A DNA stretch of 64,000 nt from Pontibacter actiniarum (GCF_003585765.1 NZ_CP021235.1:2728001-2792000), one strand, 5' to 3'. Shown: positions 8,722 to 17,590, counted from the stretch's first letter. The notes: generated from the sequence alone by a model not told the origin. Numbers and translations: made by a program.

Positions 8722-11500
8722 ACCGTGCTAGCTCTAGTTCTTGATAGACAGAATTAATGCTGTAAACCAGCTCTACTGCCGTTCCGCTAACATTCCAACT
8801 GATAGCAAAAGCCACAGGTCTTTTGTCGAATGGCAGCAAAGCATTGCCGTTTTCGACCGTGTCTCTCACATCAAGCAGGTAGATCATTAACAGTGGGTTT
8901 GTCCTGCGGGGGCCGGCATCCCGTGACGCAGCCGGTGTTCCCTTAACATCGACCTCCTTTTCCCGGCTGATCCGATCTATCTCAGAAACTTCAAAATCTG
9001 CCAGTTCGTCTGTTTTGGAAATCAGACGCTGTATGAAGATCGTTTCAGAAAGCGGACGTGAAATAGTCCGCTCCAGTGGCACAATGTCATGTCCAGCAAA
9101 TGGAACCATATCCCCCGCTCTTTCCCGCTGCTTCGTAACAAGTGATATATTCCAATGCAATAGCTCAGGTTGCTCTTTATTTACCTGCAGGTTGATATAC
9201 TCTGCTATGCGGTGGGCATTTGCTGCCGGCAGTCCTTTGTAGGTATTGAAGTCATTCAAAAAACCGAGAACCATCTGTACCGGCACATCTTTCCAGATAA
9301 TTCGCCGGTTTTGATCAACAGACGGTTTTCCCAATGACTGAATAAATTCCTCTGCCACAGTAAAGTTTGCCAACAGAGTTGCCTTGTCAGATGAAATCGT
9401 GGTTGTTTCTGTCAACGTTCCTTGATACTTGAGTTTCATCGTTTCCGTATGCCTCATCTTCATGGCGTTGGTTTCCATCATGTCCGGATGGGAGAGCACC
9501 CGTAACCCAAACTCCATCGGGGTTGCCTTATTTCTGCTCATGACCAGAAACTCTTTCCTCAGTTTTTCAAATGCAGTGGAGATATGCCTGTACCAGCTAT
9601 AAAGGTCAGGCGTGGTGTAGATTCTGCAAAGATCTTCAAACCCGTTTCTGTAGCCAAACCACCTGCCCATCTGCATCAAGGTGTCATAAAGGGTGCTTGC
9701 CCTTGTAAAGTAACTTACAGTCAGCCCTTCCAGAGTCAGACCGCGAGATAATTTATCCCCCCCGATGGCAATCACACTTAGGCCGGTACTCTCACGGCTT
9801 TTATAATCCAGTATGTCTCCAGCACTCCCGTTGATAATGTGCGGTTTTCTTTCCATCTTAAGGACCGCAGGCTTTAAGTTATCCCGGACTTCCTCCCACG
9901 TGTGGATTGGGCAGTCCATGGCGGAGGAGATCCGCATATAATCCCGCTGCCACAGTAAATGAAGTTCATTGACAATATCTGCATCAAAGTTGGTTATACC
10001 TCCCCGAAGCCTGTTAAACTCATCTTCCACCAGCACACCAATGGCATTTTGTATGTCATTGAAGCGCGTACAGTGGATGAGCATGGTATTATGCTTGTTG
10101 CCTTGACCTCTAAGACGCCTAATGGCTGAACTGATGATAAAAGATTTTACGGCTTCTTTCAATGACTCCGGAATATAGTCCGGCACATCACTAGCTCGGT
10201 GTCGTAGGGGCAGAAACCTGGAGTGAGCCTGCGATGCATCCAGTACAGGCACGTGAATTGGCAGGCCTCGCTCGGTTTCATCATCATCCAGGCCGAACAC
10301 CTTCACAGGACCGAAATAATTGGATGGTGCTTCCATGGAAATGATAAAAGAGGAAGGGAAAAGGTCCTTGCCCAGTTCGGAATGTGACTTATCGTGATGA
10401 ATGAAGATATTTGCGAAAGGTGTGGCGGTATACCCCACGTAAGCTTTCTGATTAAAAAGGTTGAGCAGTTGCCGTATACAGTTGTTAATCGCCGTGGGGT
10501 CAAGTTCCCCGTTGTCATTTTCAGGAGGTCTCGTGTTCGGGGATGCCTGGTCCGCTTCATCATCAATCAGTAACAGGGGCAGATTGTTTAGGAGGGTGCT
10601 TCCGTTCTCATCTTGACAGACAAAGTCACTGCCCATGGTCTCAAGTGATTCTCTGAAGTACCGGATAAGGTTCCGCAGTACGGAAGCATTTTTCTTGACA
10701 ATAAGAATCATGGGCCTGTCTGTACCGGGCTGAATACCGCCTACTTGTTGTGCAAAGCCGCGATTAAAATCTCCATTGTCATCCTGTGTTGTGAAAGTGA
10801 CTGTGTTGATATAACTTTCCCCCTGCAACGTGGCTACACCTATCCGCTTTACTTGAGCTTGATCGCTCGTGTCACGGCCTATCACTTCCTCATCAATGCG
10901 CATCTGCGTCTGGCTGCGCAGGTTTTTATGGAGACCGCTGAGGATAATAATTACTTTATATCCACTGTCAATACCTTTGTTTATTAAACCGGTAAAATTA
11001 GCTGTCTTTCCGGACTGCACATACCCTACTACAAGCCCCCTCCTGTCAAAGGGTCTGTTCCTAATAGTTGGATCTTCCAGTTTCTCAATAATATCGTCCG
11101 TCACCTCATCAAGCCTATTGACTGTCTCCGAGCCCCAACCTTTAATATTGAGCAGGTACTTTTTATACCTGCTCCAGAACTTAAACTCTATTGCATCAGC
11201 GGCCACCTTATCCCTGTACCAGGGGATATGGCCGGTACTATCACTCAAGGAATGATATTCACCTGCCGTAACCCCTTCGTTCACATTAACTTCATACTGC
11301 AATTCAGACATCAGCAGGTCCTTTACGTCTTCAATGGAGCTGAAAGTGATGTTCGGGTGAACAATGTCGGAGTAGTCTATAGCACTGAGAACATTATCAG
11401 CCGCCCTTTCCATTGCCACCTGATAGGGTAGGTAATCTTTAAAAAGATTAAAGCTGTCTTTGACAATGCTTTTGACCAAATTGTAGTGTCGCTGCTTCAT
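8714..11500 (-). CDS. Z1-domain superfamily II helicase-like ATPase
   Basis: The 928-residue protein carries full SF2-type motifs. Walker A is GYVQSGKTANFTGL (159-172) and Walker B is LLLIDDEADQAS (309-320). A motif III-like YVGYTATPFANIF follows, with AIGGDKLSRGLTLEGL and QMGRWFGYR as motifs V/VI. This is the Z1 family, which in genome surveys sits beside cytosine methylases, GHKL ATPases and AIPR genes. It is likely the DNA translocating or remodelling engine of the system. No nuclease motif is obvious in it, so cutting is probably done by the HNH or DUF4420 partners. It starts 6 bases after the GHKL gene stop. Confidence 0.93.
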   Translation of the reverse strand: MKQRHYNLVKSIVKDSFNLFKDYLPYQVAMERAADNVLSAIDYSDIVHPNITFSSIEDVKDLLMSELQYEVNVNEGVTAGEYHSLSDSTGHIPWYRDKVAADAIEFKFWSRYKKYLLNIKGWGSETVNRLDEVTDDIIEKLEDPTIRNRPFDRRGLVVGYVQSGKTANFTGLINKGIDSGYKVIIILSGLHKNLRSQTQMRIDEEVIGRDTSDQAQVKRIGVATLQGESYINTVTFTTQDDNGDFNRGFAQQVGGIQPGTDRPMILIVKKNASVLRNLIRYFRESLETMGSDFVCQDENGSTLLNNLPLLLIDDEADQASPNTRPPENDNGELDPTAINNCIRQLLNLFNQKAYVGYTATPFANIFIHHDKSHSELGKDLFPSSFIISMEAPSNYFGPVKVFGLDDDETERGLPIHVPVLDASQAHSRFLPLRHRASDVPDYIPESLKEAVKSFIISSAIRRLRGQGNKHNTMLIHCTRFNDIQNAIGVLVEDEFNRLRGGITNFDADIVNELHLLWQRDYMRISSAMDCPIHTWEEVRDNLKPAVLKMERKPHIINGSAGDILDYKSRESTGLSVIAIGGDKLSRGLTLEGLTVSYFTRASTLYDTLMQMGRWFGYRNGFEDLCRIYTTPDLYSWYRHISTAFEKLRKEFLVMSRNKATPMEFGLRVLSHPDMMETNAMKMRHTETMKLKYQGTLTETTTISSDKATLLANFTVAEEFIQSLGKPSVDQNRRIIWKDVPVQMVLGFLNDFNTYKGLPAANAHRIAEYINLQVNKEQPELLHWNISLVTKQRERAGDMVPFAGHDIVPLERTISRPLSETIFIQRLISKTDELADFEVSEIDRISREKEVDVKGTPAASRDAGPRRTNPLLMIYLLDVRDTVENGNALLPFDKRPVAFAISWNVSGTAVELVYSINSVYQELELARYD

Positions 11501-11506
11501 ATTATA

Positions 11507-12997
11507 TTATAGGTTCTTTAGTTGCTGAAAACAATCCAGGCTGCCTGCTTTATCCCGGGCTTCCTGGAGGGATAATCCTTCTTTCATTAGGGCAGATAAA
11601 GTATTCTGATATATTGACTGTAACTCTGCTTCTGACCCTTCGAAGAAGTCTTTCATAAGAGTAGCCGGGTCTGAGAAATCCTGCATAATGAAACTTACTG
11701 GCAGTGATTCTCCTATCAGTTTCATGTAGTCTTGGAAAAGAAAGGCACTTTCACCCAGCTTTGCCTGTATCAACTCATAAACCGGATGTTCTCTGTTTAC
11801 CTCATAAAACCGTTTCCCCCGTCGCACCCTGGCCTGCCAGGTATATGTTATGTCTTGTCGCCTGGTTTTCCGCCTAATATAGGCCCCTCTGTGCGTATAG
11901 ACTTTTACAGCTTTCTCTACTGCAGCCAGGCTTAAGTTTCGTACCCTTTTGCGAATGACATCCGGAATTTTCGCTGATGCTTTTCGCACATCAATCTGCC
12001 ACTCCTTATCAAGTGTGTTCGGAATATCAATAGCAATGCGGCATAACCGCTGGCTTTCCTTTTTTCTGAATTCCAGATCAAGCCAGGTGCCATCAGCTAT
12101 AAGGCGGCGGTTACGGTAGAGATAAATGCCTTGATGCTCTGTCCATCCCTTAATGATTTGGAGCTGCCTCCTCTCGTTCCCTGTCAGCTTGGACTCGTGC
12201 GGCAGAATGTAAGGCTGAATAGTGATTAGGTGTCCGTTTATAGAGAGCTGCTCTTCCTGCAATTCCGATGTTGGAACTCTGGTTGATATATGAAAGGGAT
12301 TATGGGGCTTGATTGTGTCTCCATTTACAAAGATTGTAACTTCCCCAGCTTCTATGAAGCGATGGAATATAAGGCCCAGATGTTTTCTGACATTCTCAAA
12401 CTTACGGTAGAAGTGCTCCTTAACCGCTTTGAACTCCCCTGCTTCAGTTAACCGATCAAGCTTTTCCCACAGTACAATCGTACCGGTACCTTCGCCCGGC
12501 AGGCTGCCCAGATTTTGTACTGAGTTCTGGTCCGCACACTGACGCAGCAACACCCAATCTTTTTCCTTCTGCACAATATCAAGATCCCAGCATCGGACAG
12601 ATTGTATACCGAACCTGTCCCTTGTCCTTACAGTCAATCTCCGGCACTGTGAAAATGAAGCAGTTTTAAGCCCCAGTCCAAACCTGCCCAGGTCCGTCTC
12701 TCCCCGTTGTATGAGAGGGCTGCTGCTGCCAAGCCGCAGTCCGTTTAGCAATTCCTTCTCAGACATACCTTTCCCGTTGTCCTCTATCCTAACATAAGAT
12801 GTAAATTGGTCAATGGCATAAGAGATTGCTATCTTGGAGGCGCCCGCTGTCAAGCTGTTATCGATTAAGTCCGCTATCGCGGTTTCAATATTGTACCCGA
12901 ACGAGCGTGCAGACTGGAGCAGACTGTTGGGTTCCGGTCTCAGAATATCATAATTCGCCGTCTCTGTCCGTCGTGGCATATTATTGTTTTGATTCAA
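11507..12997 (-). CDS. GHKL (MutL/Hsp90-type) ATP-binding protein
   Basis: The 496-residue protein has an N-terminal GHKL ATPase domain. The N box is TAIADLIDNSLTAGA (39-53), the G1 box is VRIEDNGKGMSEKEL (69-83), and GRFGLGLKTASFSQC (104-118) forms the ATP lid. The residue at the usual catalytic Glu position is Asp (D43), a change seen in some MORC/MutL-like relatives. After it comes an S5-fold-like transducer region and a C-terminal helical part without a known nuclease motif. Such ATPases act as ATP-gated dimer clamps. It overlaps the HNH gene by 17 bases, so the two are coupled and may act together. Confidence 0.92.
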   Translation of the reverse strand: MNQNNNMPRRTETANYDILRPEPNSLLQSARSFGYNIETAIADLIDNSLTAGASKIAISYAIDQFTSYVRIEDNGKGMSEKELLNGLRLGSSSPLIQRGETDLGRFGLGLKTASFSQCRRLTVRTRDRFGIQSVRCWDLDIVQKEKDWVLLRQCADQNSVQNLGSLPGEGTGTIVLWEKLDRLTEAGEFKAVKEHFYRKFENVRKHLGLIFHRFIEAGEVTIFVNGDTIKPHNPFHISTRVPTSELQEEQLSINGHLITIQPYILPHESKLTGNERRQLQIIKGWTEHQGIYLYRNRRLIADGTWLDLEFRKKESQRLCRIAIDIPNTLDKEWQIDVRKASAKIPDVIRKRVRNLSLAAVEKAVKVYTHRGAYIRRKTRRQDITYTWQARVRRGKRFYEVNREHPVYELIQAKLGESAFLFQDYMKLIGESLPVSFIMQDFSDPATLMKDFFEGSEAELQSIYQNTLSALMKEGLSLQEARDKAGSLDCFQQLKNL

Positions 12998-13688
12998 GTA
13001 TATGTCTCAAATCTTCTACATCAATCAAGTTAAAATGCTTGTTAAGTATTTGATGGCAATTGCTGCAAACTACACAGAAGTCTTCCATATCACTTGCCTC
13101 TAAACCGTGCAGCAGCGTTGGGTCCTGTGTGTAATGAATCTCCAACATCCCACGGCCTAATTCCCCGTAGCAGTCGGTAGGATCAAAGGTGCATACTTCG
13201 CACTTAAGTCTTTCCTTATCTGCCAGTACCATTTCCATTTTTAGCTGTATAGCCAGGGGGTCTGTTTCCCGGTGCTTGTGAATTTGGAATGCAAAGTCGG
13301 CATTATTTGCGGATAATATCCTGGAGTGCATCTGCTTCTCTTTATTATGCAGGAAGATCCTACGGATTCTTTCTGCCTCACTCTTCAGCCCGTCCCGATA
13401 ACCTTGAAATTCCTGCCATACCTCCAGATCGTGCTTTGCTCCGTCTCTCATACCGCTCCCTGCAAAATTCCTATCCAGCTTCTTAAAATTGGCAAGCTTC
13501 AACGAAACACTATTGACGCTTCGGAATGAAAAAGGATCTGGCACGACAGTATGTAAGCCTAGGGCCTGTAGGTCTTGGCTTAGCTGAACTACCGCAGGGT
13601 TCTTCCCATGCATCTGACCATAGTCCAACTTAAAGTAAAGGTCAAGGGCTAGAATCAGTTCCTCTCTTTTCCAGTGTGGATTTTTCAT
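12981..13688 (-). CDS. HNH endonuclease (McrA-like)
   Basis: The 235-residue protein has an N-terminal helical region (WKREELILALDLYFKL, 6-21; FRSVNSVSLKLANFKKLD, 55-72) typical of the family of restriction-type HNH proteins. The C-terminal HNH zinc fold has CEVC (163-166), EIHY with the likely catalytic H185, CVVC (205-208) and CHQILNKH (211-218). All key Cys/His positions appear present. Family members cut DNA, often in a modification-dependent or modification-blocked way. It starts directly after the methyltransferase stop and overlaps the GHKL gene, so it is an integral operon member and the most obvious restriction nuclease. Confidence 0.9.
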   Translation of the reverse strand: MKNPHWKREELILALDLYFKLDYGQMHGKNPAVVQLSQDLQALGLHTVVPDPFSFRSVNSVSLKLANFKKLDRNFAGSGMRDGAKHDLEVWQEFQGYRDGLKSEAERIRRIFLHNKEKQMHSRILSANNADFAFQIHKHRETDPLAIQLKMEMVLADKERLKCEVCTFDPTDCYGELGRGMLEIHYTQDPTLLHGLEASDMEDFCVVCSNCHQILNKHFNLIDVEDLRHILESKQ

Positions 13689-14744
13689 CTACCTATCCTG
13701 CACTTTAAGGTGTACAAACAGGTAATGCAGCAGGGCATAGCCTGTATTAACACTAAGGGCATTGCCGGCTTGTTTGTATAGCTGATGATCACTTACTCCA
13801 GCCCTCATGGCTGACTCATAAAAAGTATCATTAAACCCTTGAAGCTTTAAAGCCTCTCTCGGTGTCAGTTTCCTTACAGGCTTTTTATATAATATTTCTT
13901 TTGGTGTGTCCTTGTGTGAAATTCCTTTATGCACGAAATCATCAGAGTAATAATTATCCTGGCAAGCCCTATGCATTTTTACCATGGTGGCTGTCAACGT
14001 CCTCGCAATATCCAGGTCTATTTGAGATTTACTCCAGAAGTTTTTGGTCCCACCATCCAAAATTGTGTACTTTATTTTCTCTGAAAGATAGTACTTGGAA
14101 TCAACTTCCTTTTCTAGAATATCAAGTACATTGGAATAAACAGAGAGGGAGGTCGTTTGTATCCGGCTAAAGTTGTCCACAATCGCTTTTTCAGAGAGCT
14201 CAATGTTTAGTTTCCGTTTGCTGCAAAAAAAGAAAATCCTACTCCGCCGCTGTGGAAGCCCAAAATTTTGGGTGTCTAGAATCACATAGTTGATATACTG
14301 ATAGTCATGCTCCCTGAAAAAATCCAGGATCAAATCAAGTGTTTTTCCTTTATCGTGGTTGATGATGTTACGAACATTCTCCAGAACTATAAACTCAGGA
14401 TTTTTCTCCTTCAGCAGCTCGTGGATACTAAAAAGGATCTTCCCCCGCTCATCCTCAAGCCCCAGTTTCTTACCCAGCAGGCTGAAGGCCTGACACGGGA
14501 AGCCCCCTAGCAGGACATTAAAATCGGGCAGGGCGGCTATGTTCCCGGGATCAGCTGCAAAACGGACAATATCATGCATAGCTGTTTCCCCGTTCAACCT
14601 GTAGTTTGCGCCATAAGTCATCAACGCATACCGGTCTATTTCGGAAAACCCAACACATTTCAATTCTATTCCTGTGTCCCTTGACAGGTGCTCAACCGCA
14701 CTACGAAAGCCGCCTATCCCGGCGAATAACTCTATATAATTCAT
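13689..14744 (-). CDS. DNA (cytosine-5-)-methyltransferase, second gene of operon
   Basis: The 351-residue protein has all main C5-methylase motifs in order. Motif I is IELFAGIGGF (3-12). The catalytic GGFPCQAFS has Cys84 (80-88). The ENV triad is LENVRNI (121-127) and QRRSRI is at 165-170. The target-recognition region is about 190-280, with RKLTPREALKLQGF and QAGNALSV near the end. It should methylate one strand of the recognition site and protect host DNA. It overlaps the upstream methylase by 4 bases. Its target region differs from that of the other methylase, consistent with a different strand or site. Confidence 0.96.
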   Translation of the reverse strand: MNYIELFAGIGGFRSAVEHLSRDTGIELKCVGFSEIDRYALMTYGANYRLNGETAMHDIVRFAADPGNIAALPDFNVLLGGFPCQAFSLLGKKLGLEDERGKILFSIHELLKEKNPEFIVLENVRNIINHDKGKTLDLILDFFREHDYQYINYVILDTQNFGLPQRRSRIFFFCSKRKLNIELSEKAIVDNFSRIQTTSLSVYSNVLDILEKEVDSKYYLSEKIKYTILDGGTKNFWSKSQIDLDIARTLTATMVKMHRACQDNYYSDDFVHKGISHKDTPKEILYKKPVRKLTPREALKLQGFNDTFYESAMRAGVSDHQLYKQAGNALSVNTGYALLHYLFVHLKVQDR

Positions 14745-16171
14745 CTGTAATGTTCATAAATCTGATTGGCCACAACTTCTGCCAGCTTTACCGGAACGGC
14801 ATTTCCTATCTGCTGATACCAGTCATTTAATGCTCCCCTAAACATGTAGCAGTCCGGGAATGTCTGAATTCGGGCAGCCTCACGGGGACTTAACCCTCTT
14901 GCCTGGCTTGGGTGAATGTACATGTGACAGTCATACTTCATGTGGGAAGTGATCGTCCTGCAGACCTCATCCTGCATTAATTTGTAGTACTTGTCTTTGA
15001 AGATATGATCCCGGTTCCTGTAATTGTTCAGCTCTTGAATACTCTCATGCAGGGAATTTGCCCCTTCTGGCAACCGCCTAAATATCTCCAGATCGTTTTC
15101 ATTGTTGTACCTGGATTTGTGATTAAAAAGATAAGTAACAGTCTCCCCTTTATTTATCTCCTGTAGAAACGCATTTTGTTCAAGCGGAATTTTCCGAATT
15201 GTAAAACCATGTACTTCGCCTTCCAATTCGGGTCGTCGCTTAACAGGATTAGTGCCAATTGCTGGCAATCCGAACAAGGCATCCTTGAGCTTATAGGAAC
15301 TAAATGACCTTTCCATTCCTTTGATGCTGGTACCAATCTGCTCCAGGGTGAACACATCCCTTCCCCCGATTAGTATATACCTGTCGCGGCTCTGGGGCAC
15401 GTTGAACCGTTGTGCATCTAGACGCAAATGAGTGAAATAGTACTCTACATCTGTTGCCTCGCGGATATCTACTTCGATCTGCCGCTTGACCTTCTGCATC
15501 CCCTTTACATTCTCCATAATAAAGAAGTCCGGTTTGATGATGCCTAGCAGCCTGACAAAATACTTATAAAGCTTATTCCGTTCATCCTCAATGAAGCGCT
15601 TTTCCGCTGTAGCTATATCCAGTTTAAAGTTTCTTCTGTTGGCCATGGAAAACCCCTGGCAGGGCGGCCCTCCTGCCACTACCTTTACTTTTTCAAATAA
15701 GTGTTGGTATATCAGAAAATTATCCAAAAGATCTTTAATGTCGCCCTTGAAAAAGCGGCTTAAGGGTAGAGTATGATTGAAGTAATAGGTTTCAAGCGCA
15801 TCTGTGTTATGATCATTTACAAAAGCAGGCTGGAATCCCGCATAAATCAACCCCTGGCTCAACCCCCCAGCACCGCTGAAGAAGTCCGCAAAAAGCAGCT
15901 CCCCTTGGGGTTCCTGCCTCGTCTCAGGCAGGTACTTTTTTAAGAGGGGGTGAGCCGAGGCATGATTCCCCCTAAATGTGGCATAGAGGTTATTTAGGCG
16001 CGTAAAAAGTTCAAGAGGGAGTTTTTCTCTGTAAGAAGCCGGTATATGCAACTGCTCCGTTTCAATAGTATTTAGATTTTCATTTAGGACCAGCAAGTCC
16101 ATTTCATCCGCCAAACACTCTGATTTACTAATGAATGATTTCGGATGGTACTTTTCGTAAAATTCGAGCAT
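14741..16171 (-). CDS. DNA (cytosine-5-)-methyltransferase, first gene of operon
   Basis: The 476-residue protein begins with a 90-residue extension without clear motifs. Motif I follows (FADFFSGAGGLSQGL, 94-108), then GGPPCQGFS with catalytic Cys171, MENVKGM (219-225), and QSRDRY (260-265). The target region lies between. LSPREAARIQTFPD and QIGNAVPVK close the fold. It is about 100 residues longer than the minimal family members. As the first gene of the operon it would be made earliest, which suits a protecting methylase. The AT-rich spacer upstream must carry the operon promoter, though I could not pick a clear TAnnTTTG element. Confidence 0.96.
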   Translation of the reverse strand: MLEFYEKYHPKSFISKSECLADEMDLLVLNENLNTIETEQLHIPASYREKLPLELFTRLNNLYATFRGNHASAHPLLKKYLPETRQEPQGELLFADFFSGAGGLSQGLIYAGFQPAFVNDHNTDALETYYFNHTLPLSRFFKGDIKDLLDNFLIYQHLFEKVKVVAGGPPCQGFSMANRRNFKLDIATAEKRFIEDERNKLYKYFVRLLGIIKPDFFIMENVKGMQKVKRQIEVDIREATDVEYYFTHLRLDAQRFNVPQSRDRYILIGGRDVFTLEQIGTSIKGMERSFSSYKLKDALFGLPAIGTNPVKRRPELEGEVHGFTIRKIPLEQNAFLQEINKGETVTYLFNHKSRYNNENDLEIFRRLPEGANSLHESIQELNNYRNRDHIFKDKYYKLMQDEVCRTITSHMKYDCHMYIHPSQARGLSPREAARIQTFPDCYMFRGALNDWYQQIGNAVPVKLAEVVANQIYEHYR

Positions 16172-17000
16172 GTAATGTTTTAAATCTTAGCCTTTCCTCC
16201 GGTGCCTCTTAGTGCAGTGGACGCAATAGAAAAAATACCGCTATTTACTGAAGTAACGGCATCTACAATCTGGTGCAGCAAAACACCTAAACTTTCCAAA
16301 TGCTGGTTACCCAAGCTAGAGGCACCGCATCATTTGTCGGACCTACTGGATATTATAACAAGGCACAACAGACACTCAATCAGCTCTTTCAGCATCTAAC
16401 AGAGCCTATATACTAGGTATTTTACTTCTAAAATGTGAAATACCCATAGCTGAAACGTGAATTTACTATAGAAAAACATACAATAAAATATCTATATCAT
16501 AATTTAGGCTTAAGTTAATTATTTAAAGTTAACAGAAACCACTCTCAAGCATATTACAGGATAACCCGTCGGAAGAATATCGATACGAAATCTGTCCACG
16601 CACTCCATTTGAAAAGATAGTGCTCCTTTCCTGGATGCTGCCCCTTTAGCTGGAACTCAACAAACTTTATGTTAACTTTCTATGGCAGTTCTCCTATAAA
16701 TATTGCTGCTAAAATACTAGACTGAGGAGCATAATGGGCTACCACCCTCTATATCTAAGTTCAACCAATAGTATCAACATTAATTATCGGAGTTTATATA
16801 TCTATATCCATTTTTATTGGTTGTGCAGCCACCTTGTTTCTCATAAGCTCCTTGCCCTTAGTTTTCCCGTTCTTCCTTATAGAAGCGGTAAATCAGCTTA
16901 TAATTTGTTTTTTGCTCTACCGTTAAAGCAGAATAATGATACGCCAGAAGCCGTAGCAAGACTTCTCTTGGGCAACCTTAGGCACTCTTAAACGAAGAAT
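16172..17000. other. 829-base AT-rich spacer upstream of the defence operon
   Basis: This stretch holds no convincing gene. A purine-rich GGAGGAAAGG (minus strand, around 16195-16204) precedes the operon start by about 25-30 bases and could aid translation. Two open plus-strand frames (16202-16399, GTG start; 16734-16991, ATG start) code for peptides without recognisable domains and are probably chance or relics. The operon promoter must lie here, but none was located with confidence. No repeats of note were seen. Confidence 0.5.
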
Positions 17001-17228
17001 ATGATCGAAGATATAATTAAGGAATTTAAGGTTGAAATCATTAGGGAACCCGGACCTGATCCTTTAACCAGTGAGTTTTACCCCTTCGCATATGAAGAGC
17101 TGAACATAGAAGCTACATCAGAAAGGAGTGCCTATGTGATTGCCTGTGCTTTGTTCAAGATGAAGGCAAGAGGACAATTACTTAGATTTTTTATCAATGG
17201 AGAAGAATATTTTGACGAACAGCTTTAA
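17001..17228 (+). CDS. small hypothetical protein
   Basis: The 75-residue acidic protein has a plausible globular composition and a normal ATG start. It has no signal peptide, membrane segment or motif that I recognise. It lies between the defence operon and the tRNA cluster, at the right end of the presumed island, on the opposite strand to the operon. It could be an island gene of unknown role. Confidence in it being real rests only on length and balanced composition. Confidence 0.45.
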   Translation: MIEDIIKEFKVEIIREPGPDPLTSEFYPFAYEELNIEATSERSAYVIACALFKMKARGQLLRFFINGEEYFDEQL

Positions 17229-17406
17229 CTGAAAGCTGCAGATAGATAAGCCTCACTTCGTTACACCTTTATAGAATAGCTTACACAGGATTGAATTAGA
17301 GATAATAGTAGCTTTACAGTTTGATACAGGCAAACGATGTTTTAAATGCTTTGTTTGCAGGAAAAATTTTGTAAACCACTCATCAACTCAAGAAGATTAG
17401 AAAAGT

Positions 17407-17426
17407 TTGTGTGCAAATTGTGTGCA
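17407..17426. repeat. direct repeat near the tRNA-Arg 3' end, possible integrase arm sites
   Basis: TTGTGTGCA occurs twice in a row with two bases between copies. It lies about 50 bases beyond the 3' end of tRNA-Arg, on the island side. Short repeated arms close to a tRNA 3' end are typical of tyrosine-integrase attachment regions. No integrase is in the window, so this is a suggestion. Confidence 0.35.
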
Positions 17427-17429
17427 CAT

Positions 17430-17466
17430 AAAAAAAGCACTTATAAGTTTTACCTCATAAGTGCTT
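17430..17466 (-). terminator. terminator of the tRNA cluster
   Basis: The stem AAGCACTTAT (17435-17444) pairs with ATAAGTGCTT (17457-17466). Read on the minus strand a T run follows directly (17436-17430). It lies 11 bases past the tRNA-Arg 3' end. Confidence 0.8.
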
Positions 17467-17476
17467 GATAATCAAG

Positions 17477-17550
17477 TGATCCCGTTTGGATTCGAACCAA
17501 AGACCTACTGCTTAGAAGGCAGTTGCTCTATCCAGCTGAGCTACGAGACC
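17477..17550 (-). tRNA. tRNA-Arg(TCT)
   Basis: The gene folds into a full cloverleaf of 74 bases. The acceptor GGTCTCG pairs with CGGGATC, the D-arm is GCTC...GAGC, and the anticodon loop CTTCTAA gives anticodon TCT (reads AGA). The T arm holds TTCGAAT and the discriminator is A. CCA is not encoded. Its 3' end faces the mobile island, so it is the probable attachment site. Confidence 0.95.
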
Positions 17551-17590
17551 AGCGTTCGTCAGGAGAGCAGATGCTCTACCCTTAAACAAA

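Noticed and set aside
16400..16720. AT-rich stretch considered as an origin of replication
   Set aside because: No clustered DnaA-box-like sequences or replication initiator gene nearby.
16202..16991. Two short plus-strand frames in the spacer upstream of the defence operon
   Set aside because: No domain or coding signal; composition is that of the AT-rich spacer.
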